DNA of 62,256 nt from JADFUZ01 sp034430415 (GTDB lineage: Bacteria; Chloroflexota; Dehalococcoidia; GIF9; AB-539-J10). The DNA lies in NCBI GenBank assembly GCA_034430415.1, contig DAOUEN010000118.1, positions 1 to 62,256 on the forward strand, written 5' to 3'. Below are positions 23,109 through 31,471 of this stretch, piece by piece (position 1 is the first letter of the stretch; every line of letters starts with the position of its first letter). The notes under the pieces were generated by a model. The model was not told where the DNA came from. It saw only the letters and a program-made list of their open reading frames with translations, and searched no databases. Position numbers and translations under genes: made by a program.

Positions 23109-24188
23109 TTAAGACCTCGCTTTTGGCAGGGCTTGGGCTAATGCCTCCAGGACCGCCCTGATGTCAGCCTCATAGACGAAGCCGAGGTGACCGATGCGGA
23201 AAATCTTGCCCGATAGCTTCTTCTGTCCTCCAGCAACATCGATAGCATGTTCATTCTTGAGAATCTGGACTAGCCTCGGAATGCTAATTCTATCACTGGC
23301 CTTCACCGCTGTCACGGTATTTGAGGCGTGGCTAGCTTTGGCGAAAAGGGACAATCCCAAGGCCTCTACTCCCTCCCTGGCCATTTGACCTACTCTGGCG
23401 TGACGGGCAAACACGGCAGGCAGTCCCTCTTCCAGTATAAGGTCTAGAGTGGTGTCCAAGGCAAAACAGAGGGAGACAGCTGGAGTCCACGGAGTCTGTC
23501 CCTTTTGCAGATAGTCCCAGGCCTTGGTGAAATCCCAGTAGAAACGCGGCATTTTCGCCTGAGCCTGGGCTTGCCATGCTTTCTGGCTTACGCTAACCAT
23601 GGTAAGGCCTGGAGGAATCATCCATCCCTTCTGCGAACCACTGATAACCACATCGCACTGCCAGGCATCCACAGGTAGGTCAATGGAGCTGAGACTGCTT
23701 ACGGCATCCACTATGAGAAGCTTGTCGAAACTCCTTACCACCGAGCTTATTTGTTCGAGGTCGTTGGTGACACCAGTGGATGTCTCGTTGTGAGTTACCA
23801 GGACTGCCTTAATACCAGAGTCTGTGGACAGTGCCCTCTTCACTGCGTCGGGGTCGATAGGCTGTCCCCATTCGAAGGTGAGGCGTTTCACTAGTGCGCC
23901 GTACTGTTCGGCTATATCGGCAAAGCGGTCGCCAAAGACGCCATTCGAGGCAGATAGGACCCTGTCGCTAGGCGACAGGGTATTGACAATCGCTGCCTCC
24001 AAGCCGCCGGTGCCCGAAGCTGTGAGGACAAGGACGTCTCCCTTGGTCTGGAATACCCGTTGCAGCTTGGCAGTTATTGAGGTGAGGATTTGGTCAAACT
24101 CCTTGCCTCTGTGAGGTATCATCTGTCTGCCCATAGCTTCGAGAGCTTGTGGCGGGCAGGGGGTTGGTCCGGGGATCCGCAGTTGCAT
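23109..24188 (-). CDS. Class V aminotransferase (serine-glyoxylate/alanine-glyoxylate type; probable phosphoserine aminotransferase role)
   Basis: The 359-residue PLP enzyme is of the alanine-glyoxylate/serine-pyruvate branch of class V. It starts RIPGPTPCPP, carries ASGTGGLEAAI, VDAVSSLSSIDL and the PLP lysine in ISGSQKGWMIPPGL, and ends with RIGHLGFVYEADI. Sitting immediately upstream of serA, it likely transaminates 3-phosphohydroxypyruvate (a SerC replacement known from archaea and some bacteria). Serine:glyoxylate transamination is the alternative. GGAGGTAATCGAT precedes ATG 24188. Confidence 0.85.
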   Translation of the reverse strand: MQLRIPGPTPCPPQALEAMGRQMIPHRGKEFDQILTSITAKLQRVFQTKGDVLVLTASGTGGLEAAIVNTLSPSDRVLSASNGVFGDRFADIAEQYGALVKRLTFEWGQPIDPDAVKRALSTDSGIKAVLVTHNETSTGVTNDLEQISSVVRSFDKLLIVDAVSSLSSIDLPVDAWQCDVVISGSQKGWMIPPGLTMVSVSQKAWQAQAQAKMPRFYWDFTKAWDYLQKGQTPWTPAVSLCFALDTTLDLILEEGLPAVFARHARVGQMAREGVEALGLSLFAKASHASNTVTAVKASDRISIPRLVQILKNEHAIDVAGGQKKLSGKIFRIGHLGFVYEADIRAVLEALAQALPKARS

Positions 24189-24323
24189 ATCGATTACCTC
24201 CGGTTCGACTCCGCTGTCAGTTCTGGCGTGGAGGAGACTGTCGGACTCCCTAGACGCTTCCGCTCAGTCTGGGTGACGTGAGAGAATGCGGTCACCTCGC
24301 TTGAAATGACATCGGGGCGCAGC

Positions 24324-25532
24324 TTATTTGATTGCTATTCTGACGAAATGGCGCTTGCCCACTTTGAGGACGCTGCCATCGCGTGCATTGATGGCGCTGG
24401 TGTTTACCTTCTTCCCATCCAGTTCCACTGCTCCCTGCGCCAACAGGCGCTTCAGTTCACTATTGCTTTGCACTATGCCCTCTCGTAGCAGAGTTGGAGC
24501 GACATCGAGCTGGTACAAACCGTCCTGAACTGAGCTAGCGGCAAAGCCATATTCAGGGATATCCTCGGGCAGTTCCCGCTTCTGAAACACTCTGGTGAAG
24601 TTCTCTTCTGCCTTATCCGCATCCTGCTTTCCATGGAACTGCGCAATGATCTCACGGGCTAGCCGTTTCTTGAGGTCCATGGGATTAACCGTTTGAGCAT
24701 TCAATTGCTCTCTGAACTGAGCGATTTCTTCGTCAGGCACGTCGGTGGCCAGCTCAAAATACTCGATCAGGAGCGAATCAGGAAGAGACATCACCTTGCC
24801 ATACATCTCCTTCGGGGGCTCAGCAATGCCTATGTAGTTGCCCAAGCTCTTGCTCATTTTCTGGGTGCCGTCGGTGCCGGCGAGAATGGGGGTGAAGAAA
24901 ACGTGCTGCGGTGTCTGGCCCATGATCTGCTGCAACTCTCTCCCCAGGAGACAGTTGAATTTCTGATCGGTGCCTCCAAATTCGACACTGGCTTCAATGG
25001 CCACGGAATCGTAGGCTTGAAGTAGCGGATAGAGCATCTCGGCTAGCGAGATGGGGTTGCCGGAGCCGTATCGGTTGCTGAAATCCTCCCTGGCCAGTAT
25101 CTGGGCCACAGTGAACTTGCTCATAAGCCTGATGACAGTATCCAGGGTGAATTTGTCGAACCACTCACTTTGCCACCTTATTTCTGTCCTGTCTCTATCG
25201 ACTACCTTGAAAAACTGCTCCATATACGTCTGGGCGTTGGCCTCTATTTCGCTTTCGGAGAGCATGGGGCGAGTGGCTGACTGACCGCTGGGGTCTCCGA
25301 TACGTGCTGTCCAGTCTCCAACGATGAGAATGACCTTATGTCCGAGTTCTTGGAGCTGGCGCAGTTTCCTCAGGCCAACTGCATGTCCCAAATGAATATC
25401 AGGTGCACTGGGGTCGAAGCCTTCCTTCAGTCTTAGGCTCCTTCCCGATTTCAGGAGCTGTATGAATTCCTGTTCAACAATGATTTCAGCTACTCCTCGG
25501 CTGAGAAGATTGCTATGTTCGATGTCGGTCAT
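24324..25532 (-). CDS. tyrS: Tyrosyl-tRNA synthetase
   Basis: The 402-residue class I synthetase charges tRNA-Tyr. The HIGH motif appears as HLGH (~47-50, DIHLGHAVGLRKL), the KMSKS loop is intact (GTQKMSKSLGNYIG), and a C-terminal S4 RNA-binding domain is present (ELKRLLAQGAVELDGKKV). The sequence resembles the TyrS2/TyrZ branch. Its start codon overlaps the ribF stop as ATGA, so the two are translationally coupled. Confidence 0.96.
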   Translation of the reverse strand: MTDIEHSNLLSRGVAEIIVEQEFIQLLKSGRSLRLKEGFDPSAPDIHLGHAVGLRKLRQLQELGHKVILIVGDWTARIGDPSGQSATRPMLSESEIEANAQTYMEQFFKVVDRDRTEIRWQSEWFDKFTLDTVIRLMSKFTVAQILAREDFSNRYGSGNPISLAEMLYPLLQAYDSVAIEASVEFGGTDQKFNCLLGRELQQIMGQTPQHVFFTPILAGTDGTQKMSKSLGNYIGIAEPPKEMYGKVMSLPDSLLIEYFELATDVPDEEIAQFREQLNAQTVNPMDLKKRLAREIIAQFHGKQDADKAEENFTRVFQKRELPEDIPEYGFAASSVQDGLYQLDVAPTLLREGIVQSNSELKRLLAQGAVELDGKKVNTSAINARDGSVLKVGKRHFVRIAIK

Positions 25533-26455
25533 TTCAACTCGCCAGCTAATGCTTTCGCGGCCTCAATGTCTTTGCTTATCTGCTCTTTCAGTTCCTGCGA
25601 GGAGGCGAATCTCTTCTCGTCCCTCAGCCTCTGCACAAAGCTTACCTTGAGCTCCTTGCCATATAGATCGCCGCCATAGTCCAAAAGATGGGTTTCAATA
25701 GTCTTCTGGCTGTCCCCAAAGGTGGGTCGAGTGCCAATGTTGGTTACCGAGAGAAGGCGCTCGCCGCCTATCTGTGCGATGGTAGCATAAACGCCGTTGA
25801 CGGGCAACGCTTGCTCCGTCCCAACATCCAGGTTCGCAGTGGGGAAACCCAGAAGGCGGCCCCGTCTACTACTTGAGACGACTCGGCCGCCAACCGTGAA
25901 GTAGCGCCCGATAAGTCTCCTTACCTTCTTTGTATCTCCCTGAGCCAGGGCTCGCCGGATAGCAGTGCTGCTCACCATTTCACCGTTGACTGAGAAAGGA
26001 GTGACGATCTCCAGGCTGAACGCCAGTTCCTGTCCTAGTGAGCGGAGAAAGTCAGTGTCCCCCTCTCCCCCTTTCCCCAAGGCGAAATCGGGGCCAATCA
26101 TCAGCCCTTGCATCTTCAGGTGTTTCTTGAGCAACCAGACGAAGTCCCGGGCACCAAGCTGGGCAAGCTGTGGAGTGAAAGACAAGACGGCAATGATACT
26201 TAAGCCCAGATCCCTGAGGGATTTGATCCTGGTACTCAAGTCGCACAACATGGGTGGGCTACTGCTCGGGTTCAACACCGCTTGTGGATGAGGGGCGAAG
26301 GTGACTACCCCGCTGAGTGCTGCCTCTTCCTTGGCTCGCTGGATTAGCCTCTCCAGGAGGTAGCGGTGTCCTGTGTGGACCCCATCAAACACGCCGATGG
26401 TGAGGATGGTATGTCTCTGGGGAGCTATGTTGGCTAGTTCCTGCTCGACACTCAT
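25529..26455 (-). CDS. ribF: Bifunctional riboflavin kinase / FMN adenylyltransferase
   Basis: The roughly 308-residue RibF makes FMN and FAD. The N-terminal FAD-synthetase domain shows TIGVFDGVHTGHRYLL and VTFAPHPQAVL, then STAIRRAL. The C-terminal flavokinase domain shows GRLLGFPTANL, PVNGVYAT and ETHLLDYGGDLYGKELKV. ATG 26455 (MSVEQELANIAPQRHTILT) is preferred to an upstream start at 26530, because homologues begin shortly before the nucleotide-binding motif. No strong Shine-Dalgarno is visible at either. Several flavoproteins in the window depend on its products. Confidence 0.94.
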   Translation of the reverse strand: MSVEQELANIAPQRHTILTIGVFDGVHTGHRYLLERLIQRAKEEAALSGVVTFAPHPQAVLNPSSSPPMLCDLSTRIKSLRDLGLSIIAVLSFTPQLAQLGARDFVWLLKKHLKMQGLMIGPDFALGKGGEGDTDFLRSLGQELAFSLEIVTPFSVNGEMVSSTAIRRALAQGDTKKVRRLIGRYFTVGGRVVSSSRRGRLLGFPTANLDVGTEQALPVNGVYATIAQIGGERLLSVTNIGTRPTFGDSQKTIETHLLDYGGDLYGKELKVSFVQRLRDEKRFASSQELKEQISKDIEAAKALAGELK

Positions 26456-26689
26456 CGAATCTGGGGGTTGACTTCTGCTCTGGAGGCTGTTTGTTCTCCT
26501 GCCTCCGGCTCGGACTGTGGTAACCGACACAGACAGGGGTTCAAGCTGATAGCCTAGTATATTTGCTGGGCTGCGTCAAGAACGGTCGGGTTCTTGCTAT
26601 AATCAGGTGGTTCGCGGATGTGACCGTATTGAGTGAGGAACTGCGGCAAGGAGAGATGACACCAGGAAAGCGAGGTCGCTAGGCCACAT

Positions 26690-27346
26690 ATGTGGAGTAT
26701 TGCCGTCCTGGAGCGGAGAGTTGCCTGCGAGCGGGTATTTCGAAGGTACTTTCCCCTGTTTCTGTTGCTTTGGATTCTCTTCGTTCTGTATCCAAACCCG
26801 CTAAGCTTAGTCATTAGTGCTTGCAGGCTTTTTGACCCTGACGTGGATCCCGCTGCTGTTGAGCCGTTGGTGGGGGATCTTCCTTCTGCCCCCGCGGCCA
26901 TAGAGAAAGCGGTTCTGGAGAGAATACCCTATAGCTACGACTGGGAACTTCACGATATGCCGTGGTATTTCCCGACCACCAAAACAGTAGTGGAGAAGAG
27001 AAGGGGTGACTGCAAAGCCAGAGCTATAGTTCTGGCCTCCATCTTCGAGAACAAACACATACCGTATCGCATCAACAGTTCGCCCATTCATGTGTGGGTG
27101 GAGTACGAAGATAAGGAGGAGACTCCGTTTGAGAACCCGAAGGTGAAGTTCTACCAGCAGGATCCTGAGACTGGAGAGAGATTATTCCAGATCCCCGATA
27201 TTGACGTGGCAGAGGTGCTGGAGTCCTTTCATCGTGGGTTCTGGGTCGCCATGCCTGGCAGCAGAAAAGCTCTTCTACTCTCGGGTGTATGCATTTTGGT
27301 GCTTCTTAGGGTGATTTTGCTTAAAAAACCTGCCACAGGGTCTTGA
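26690..27346 (+). CDS. Membrane-anchored transglutaminase-like protein
   Basis: The 218-residue protein has hydrophobic segments near residues 20-36 and 193-212 enclosing a transglutaminase-like core. The candidate Cys108 lies in RRGDCKARAIVLASIF and His134 in SPIHVWVEYED, the spacing seen in bacterial transglutaminase-like cysteine peptidases. The acidic third residue is probably Asp or Glu shortly after. Function is unknown; proteolysis or cross-linking at the membrane is possible. It is flanked by divergent ribF and by a small zinc-ribbon gene. A TATAAT (26598-26603) lies about 90 bases upstream, without a good -35. Confidence 0.65.
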   Translation: MWSIAVLERRVACERVFRRYFPLFLLLWILFVLYPNPLSLVISACRLFDPDVDPAAVEPLVGDLPSAPAAIEKAVLERIPYSYDWELHDMPWYFPTTKTVVEKRRGDCKARAIVLASIFENKHIPYRINSSPIHVWVEYEDKEETPFENPKVKFYQQDPETGERLFQIPDIDVAEVLESFHRGFWVAMPGSRKALLLSGVCILVLLRVILLKKPATGS

Positions 27347-27407
27347 CAAGCTTGAGGTCTTCCAGTAAGAATAGTGTAGGGCCAAAGTCAGGAGAAAGGA
27401 GGGTACT

Positions 27408-27551
27408 ATGGCAACAGCGTATTGTATGAAGTGCAGGAAGAAAGTCGACATCAGGAATCCGAGACAGATCACACTCAAGAATGGCAGACCGGCTACGGAG
27501 GGTGTCTGCCCCAGCTGTGGGACGAAAGTATTCAGGATAGGAAAAGCCTAG
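27408..27551 (+). CDS. Small zinc-ribbon protein, DUF5679 type
   Basis: The 47-residue protein begins MATAYCMKCRKKVDI and ends VCPSCGTKVFRIGKA, with two CxxC pairs (Cys6/Cys9 and Cys34/Cys37) forming a zinc ribbon around KNGRPATEG. This matches DUF5679, common in Chloroflexota and some phage-related sets, with no known function. AAAGGAGGGTACT in front of ATG 27408 is an excellent ribosome-binding site, so expression is likely despite its size. A strong terminator follows about 140 bases downstream. Confidence 0.82.
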   Translation: MATAYCMKCRKKVDIRNPRQITLKNGRPATEGVCPSCGTKVFRIGKA

Positions 27552-27690
27552 GCATTCATCAGCCGCTCGTTGTGGAGAGGCAGGGTATCGGCCCAGCCTT
27601 GCTAGTGTCGGTTGAATCAAGGAGGGTGGGGGTGGAGTTGGTCACGGTGGTTGGGACAGCGGCTGAGAAATCAAAGAGGGGAGATGGTTT

Positions 27691-27730
27691 CGCTCGCCTT
27701 CAGTAACAGAAGGCGAGCGATGTATTTATT
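27691..27730 (+). terminator. Strong hairpin at the convergent end of the zinc-ribbon and VLRF1 genes
   Basis: CGCTCGCCTTC (27691-27701) and GAAGGCGAGCG (27709-27719) form a perfect 11-bp stem around AGTAACA, followed on the + strand by ATGTATTTATTT. It terminates rightward transcription and includes the last codons and stop of the leftward VLRF1 gene. On the - strand no good T tract follows. Confidence 0.75.
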
Positions 27731-28536
27731 TCACGCAAGCCACTAGTTAGGGCCTGACTGTCAGGACGTCCTCTTACATCCAGAAGCCTGCCGCAGATGT
27801 GGCTCGTTTGCGATTGGAGGCACTTACTTCCTTCTGAAAGAGGGTTGAGTATTAGTCTGTTGCCCCCAAAGAAGATGTAGTCCAGGCTGTGATTTCTGAA
27901 TCTCTCGTCTATTCTATTGCCAACTCTCCTGAGGAAGTCCTTCTTCTGCTCTTCGGTTCTCCTGGCAAACCTCTTCTGGCTGCTGCCGCCTTTCTTGTGC
28001 TCCTTATGGATGTGTCCCGTCCCAACCTTTGATTCTATGAGGCTCTCACCGCGAAAGATTCCTATAGCGTACGACCCCCACCGTACCAGTACCACTCCTA
28101 TAGCATATTCCCTCTCCAGTATTTGACACAGAGGGGAGACGTAGGGCTCACCAATCGAGACCATACTCTCGCTGATGGGGAAGGCTGGCAGCACTATGTA
28201 TTTCTTTCCGTCAGGCTGCCAGAATATGGCTGTTCCCGTCCCGTATTTCTGAGCTGATTGAATAATGACTCTCTCCTTGAGTGACTCCTCTATTTCGTCG
28301 AGGCAGGGCCTGTGTCTGGCTGCCAGCGATACTTGACTGATGTAGTGTGGAAAGCAACCAGGCTTCATATAGAGAGTCAGGTACTCTTCGCGGCTGGTTT
28401 TGAGTTCATCGAGGAGAGCATGTAGCTTCTTCTTGGGGAGAGCTTCTGTTTCCATCAGTGCGCGTTCTACAGCCGTATGTTCCAATGCTGAAAGGCTGAG
28501 TACGAGCACATTGTAAGCCACCGAAGCAGGTGACAT
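27700..28536 (-). CDS. Vms1/VLRF1-type peptidyl-tRNA release-factor domain protein
   Basis: A protein of about 278 residues whose centre carries KVGTGHIHKEHKKGGSSQKRF (GGSSQ at ~183-187) followed by a basic helix. This is the signature of VLRF1 (Vms1-like release factor 1) proteins, whose eukaryotic relatives Vms1/ANKZF1 cleave peptidyl-tRNA on stalled large ribosomal subunits using the loop glutamine. The preceding beta-rich region (GVVLVRWGSYAIGIFRGESLIESK) fits the eRF1-like fold. GTG 28608 would extend the frame by 24 residues, but that extension would cover the TATAAT upstream of degV, so ATG 28536 is preferred; neither has a convincing Shine-Dalgarno. A ribosome-rescue role is inferred. 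Confidence 0.7.
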   Translation of the reverse strand: MSPASVAYNVLVLSLSALEHTAVERALMETEALPKKKLHALLDELKTSREEYLTLYMKPGCFPHYISQVSLAARHRPCLDEIEESLKERVIIQSAQKYGTGTAIFWQPDGKKYIVLPAFPISESMVSIGEPYVSPLCQILEREYAIGVVLVRWGSYAIGIFRGESLIESKVGTGHIHKEHKKGGSSQKRFARRTEEQKKDFLRRVGNRIDERFRNHSLDYIFFGGNRLILNPLSEGSKCLQSQTSHICGRLLDVRGRPDSQALTSGLREINTSLAFCY

Positions 28537-28568
28537 CAACGCTTCGCGGCCTTTCCGCTCACTCAAAG

Positions 28569-28595
28569 TTGTGGCGGCGTGGTCGATGATATAAT
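28569..28595 (+). promoter_or_regulatory. Promoter candidate for the DegV gene
   Basis: A perfect TATAAT (28590-28595) lies 49 bases before the likely DegV start, with TTGTGG (28569-28574) at a short 15-base spacing as a weak -35. It sits between the divergent VLRF1 and DegV genes. Confidence 0.4.
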
Positions 28596-28643
28596 TGGGA
28601 GAAACCACCCGGTTCTTGCTCTGAACTAGGGGGATTGAGTGCA

Positions 28644-29492
28644 GTGGTCAGGATCGTGACTGACAGCACCGGTGATATCCCTGCTGAGATTGCTGAGCAG
28701 CTCGGCATCGCGGTTGTACCGCTGCACATCCAGATTGGCAACGAGACTTTCCGGGATGGCATGGGTCTTGCTGCTGACAGGGTGTATCATGAACTGGTCC
28801 GAGGTCAGGGGATTCCCAAAACCTCTGCGCCGTCGCCGGGTGACTTCATCAAGGAATATCGGGAACTAGCCAACGAAACGGACGGCATTGTCTCCATTCA
28901 TCTCTCTCCTGGCTATAGCGGCACATTTGAAGCGGCAAGCCTGGCCGGTAGCTACGTCAAGGACAAATGCCGCGTGGAGGTTGTGGACTCGAACTCTGTC
29001 TCGCTAGGGCTGGGCCTGATAGTCATCGCCGCAGCGAGGGCAGCCCGAGAAGGCAAGAATATCGACGAGATTCTTGACATAATACGCCATGCCATCCCGC
29101 GCACTCGCCTGTTCGGAAAAGTGGACGACTTCGTCTATCTTCTCAGAGGGAAACGCTTTCGGCTAACCAAAGGAATGCTGGTCTTGGGCAGGATAAGTAT
29201 GGCCCTGGGCATCAAGATGCTGGCGGAGGTTCATGGTAGCAGCAGGTTGCGTTCTCCTTCGCTCGTCATCGGTCGAAGGATGGCCTTGGCTGACTTGAGA
29301 CGGAGGGCGGAGAGGTTTCCCGACGTGAAGGAAGTAGCCATTGCCTATTCCACGGTGCCTGATGAGGCAGCGATGCTTGCAGGGAGTCTGGAGCCACTGG
29401 CTGGCAAGGAGCGTATCATTGTCAGCAGGCTTGGCTGTGTTACCTCCACGTACGTTGGACCGGGAACTCTGGTGATGGCCCTTATATATTGA
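28644..29492 (+). CDS. DegV family fatty-acid-binding protein
   Basis: The roughly 282-residue protein begins VRIVTDSTGDIPAEIAEQLGI and shows the DegV hallmarks TSAPSPGDF (~55-63), SIHLSPGYSGTFEAA (the conserved Ser region that binds fatty-acid carboxylates) and DSNSVSLGLGL. Family members bind fatty acids, and FakB proteins present them to the kinase FakA; no FakA is visible here. GTG 28644 is chosen because GGGGGA ends ten bases before it; TTG 28635 lies only one base after the same sequence. Confidence 0.88.
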   Translation: MVRIVTDSTGDIPAEIAEQLGIAVVPLHIQIGNETFRDGMGLAADRVYHELVRGQGIPKTSAPSPGDFIKEYRELANETDGIVSIHLSPGYSGTFEAASLAGSYVKDKCRVEVVDSNSVSLGLGLIVIAAARAAREGKNIDEILDIIRHAIPRTRLFGKVDDFVYLLRGKRFRLTKGMLVLGRISMALGIKMLAEVHGSSRLRSPSLVIGRRMALADLRRRAERFPDVKEVAIAYSTVPDEAAMLAGSLEPLAGKERIIVSRLGCVTSTYVGPGTLVMALIY

Positions 29493-29531
29493 CGTAGCCT
29501 GTGGCGGTATTGCTCTGGCAGGGGAGGACAA

Positions 29532-30524
29532 TTGGATCGCACATATCTCGATTTATATCGCAGTGGTGAACTAGGGCGCAGGGCCGAGGTGCTGGAGGCA
29601 CGGCTGGCCTCGTGTGATATTTGCCCCAGGGAATGCCATGTCAACCGTATCGAAAACGAACGTGGATTCTGCCGTTCTGGGTATCTTCCCATAGTATCTT
29701 CATGCTGCGATCATCATGGCGAAGAGCCGGCCATTTCTGGCACCAGAGGGACCGGGGCTATCTTCTTTGGCAATTGCAGCATGAGATGTGTGTACTGCCA
29801 GAATCATCAAATAAGCCAGGACCCAGGTCGTAGAGCTTCCGAGGAGATGGACTTCCACACCCTGGCTGAGCGCATGATATATCTTCAGGATGAACTGAGA
29901 TGTCACAGCATCAGCTTTGTCTCGCCGTCCCATTTTGTCCCTCAGATGGTTCGAGCGATTCTGGAAGCGGTGCCTTTGGGGCTCCGAGTGCCATTGGTGT
30001 ACAACACCAATGCCTATGACTCCGTGGCAATACTGCAATTGCTGGATGGGATTGTGGACGTCTATCTGCCTGACTTGAAGTACGCCTCTGATGTCTGGGC
30101 GGCAAGGCTTTCCCACTGCGCCGACTACGTAGCTCACTCTCGTGAGGCTATTCTTGAGATGTATCGGCAGGTGGGGAGCAGACTGGAGTTGGATGATTCT
30201 GGAGTGGCCCAGAGGGGGTTAATAGTACGTCACCTGGTTCTCCCCAATGGGCTGGCAGGCAGCCGCGAGTCGCTTATCTGGCTAGCCCGCGAGGTATCGC
30301 CTGAGGTGACCGTGAGCATCATGTCTCAGTATTACCCGGCACACCTGGCCCCAGGGCTGCCGCTGCTTTGTTGTACAGTTACTGCAGCGGAGTATGCGGA
30401 GGTCCTCGAGGTAGCCGGTGACCTTGGAATGGAGAATGGCTGGATCCAGGAGATGGATGCGGCAGCTAGCTACCTACCTCATTTTGAACGTGATGGACAC
30501 CCATTTCTGGCGCAGCATTTGTAG
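29532..30524 (+). CDS. Radical SAM protein, PflA-like (COG1313 type)
   Basis: The 330-residue protein carries the radical SAM motif CSMRCVYC (Cys82, Cys86, Cys89) followed by QNHQIS. Before it comes a cysteine-rich N-terminus: CDICPREC (28-35), then Cys47. This matches the uncharacterised pyruvate-formate-lyase-activating-enzyme-like family often annotated as radical SAM COG1313. The target is unknown; no glycyl-radical enzyme is in the window. TTG 29532 follows GGGGAGGA by three bases. The next gene downstream, an ATPase, has its own promoter candidate. Confidence 0.8.
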   Translation: MDRTYLDLYRSGELGRRAEVLEARLASCDICPRECHVNRIENERGFCRSGYLPIVSSCCDHHGEEPAISGTRGTGAIFFGNCSMRCVYCQNHQISQDPGRRASEEMDFHTLAERMIYLQDELRCHSISFVSPSHFVPQMVRAILEAVPLGLRVPLVYNTNAYDSVAILQLLDGIVDVYLPDLKYASDVWAARLSHCADYVAHSREAILEMYRQVGSRLELDDSGVAQRGLIVRHLVLPNGLAGSRESLIWLAREVSPEVTVSIMSQYYPAHLAPGLPLLCCTVTAAEYAEVLEVAGDLGMENGWIQEMDAAASYLPHFERDGHPFLAQHL

Positions 30525-30544
30525 GCTCTAGCTATGTCTGTAGT

Positions 30545-30572
30545 TTGACAAATACCTGGCGTATGACATACT
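30545..30572 (+). promoter_or_regulatory. Promoter candidate for the AAA/RecA-like ATPase gene
   Basis: A perfect TTGACA (30545-30550) is followed after 16 bases by CATACT (30567-30572), matching four of six -10 positions. Transcription would start near 30579, giving a very short leader with GGGAGGTGG just before ATG 30595. Confidence 0.5.
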
Positions 30573-30594
30573 TGTAGCTGGGGAGGTGGAGCTA

Positions 30595-31401
30595 ATGACG
30601 AGATGGCTCGTTGACGGCCTTGTTCCACAATGGTGCGCGGTCTTGCTTCTCGGAGAGCAGCATTCGGGAAAAGCATGGTTGACCGAGCAACTCGCTCTCT
30701 CTGTCGCCAGCGGCAGCAGCTTTCTTGACGTATTCCAGGTGCAGCGACAGCCAGTCATACTCATAGATGAAGACTCGGGCACAGCGAGCTTCAAACGGAG
30801 ACTCTACAGGCTGGCGCGGGGTTTGAAGGTGGACCTTTCGCAGGTTCCCCTGCGGTGCTACTCGCGCTGCAATTTTCTTCTCTGGGATGCTGAGAGACGG
30901 ACATGGCTGAGAGACCTGATCAGACGGGAAAAAGGGACCCCGCTCGTGATTATCGATAGTCTCAAGAGAATAATGGCACGGCAGGAGCCCGGTGCAGGGG
31001 ATGCCATGGCCGGCCTGGGAGAGTTCTGCCATGAACTGCGCGATGCCGGTGCGACGCTCCTCATCGGGCACCAGACAGGCGCGAGGGAGTCCGTCGGCCT
31101 CGAAGACTGGGATGTAGCTTATCAAGCTCCGGGGTTCGTCGTGTTGGTCGAGTGTTTTGACATGGCCCTGTCCATCTTCAGAGTTCCCACGGTCAGGACC
31201 GAGTTTGTTCTGAAGTCACTGGAAAGGCGGGTCAAGCTGAAGGTCCGCCGTCCGTTTTCCATCGTGCTGCAGGAAGATGAGGAGGAAACCTGGGCAAAGC
31301 TCGCTGTCACAGACGAGTTGACAGAGTTGGGTGGCGAGGTTGCGAGGCGAGTTCTTCCCGAGGTGGTGAAGCAAGCAGTCGAGCCGGAGCCGGAGCGGTA
31401 G
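30595..31401 (+). CDS. RecA/AAA_25-like P-loop ATPase
   Basis: The 268-residue protein belongs to the RepA/AAA_25-like RecA-fold group. Walker A is GEQHSGKA (residues 20-27), unusual in having Ala where Ser or Thr normally follows the lysine. VILIDEDSG resembles the post-Walker A block, TPLVIIDSL is the Walker B strand, and LLIGHQTGA resembles the sensor H-region. Such ATPases occur in plasmid or phage replication and in uncharacterised chromosomal genes; no partner is seen. ATG 30595 is preferred, since GTG 30586 lies within the ribosome-binding site GGGAGGTGG. The C-terminal part (~200-268) is charged and without a recognisable domain. Confidence 0.65.
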   Translation: MTRWLVDGLVPQWCAVLLLGEQHSGKAWLTEQLALSVASGSSFLDVFQVQRQPVILIDEDSGTASFKRRLYRLARGLKVDLSQVPLRCYSRCNFLLWDAERRTWLRDLIRREKGTPLVIIDSLKRIMARQEPGAGDAMAGLGEFCHELRDAGATLLIGHQTGARESVGLEDWDVAYQAPGFVVLVECFDMALSIFRVPTVRTEFVLKSLERRVKLKVRRPFSIVLQEDEEETWAKLAVTDELTELGGEVARRVLPEVVKQAVEPEPER

Positions 31402-31471
31402 TTCTCGCCGGACCTGAACTCTCGTTCCCCTTGCTGCCCTTAGGGGGGACTTGACGGTATGGCTTGTGCCT

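Noticed and set aside
24189..24323. A T-box-like sequence on the - strand (GAGGTGACCGC ... ACGTCACC, forming a 6-bp stem) between tyrS and the aminotransferase
   Set aside because: The core lacks the invariant TGGN bulge of T-boxes, the gap is too short for a Stem I with specifier loop, and no T tract follows. Only the GGTGAC/GTCACC stem is certain. A covariance search would settle it.
26656..26682. Eight-codon frame (MTPGKRGR) before the transglutaminase-like gene
   Set aside because: The purine-rich AAGGAG is too close to its ATG, and there is no other sign of coding or regulatory function.
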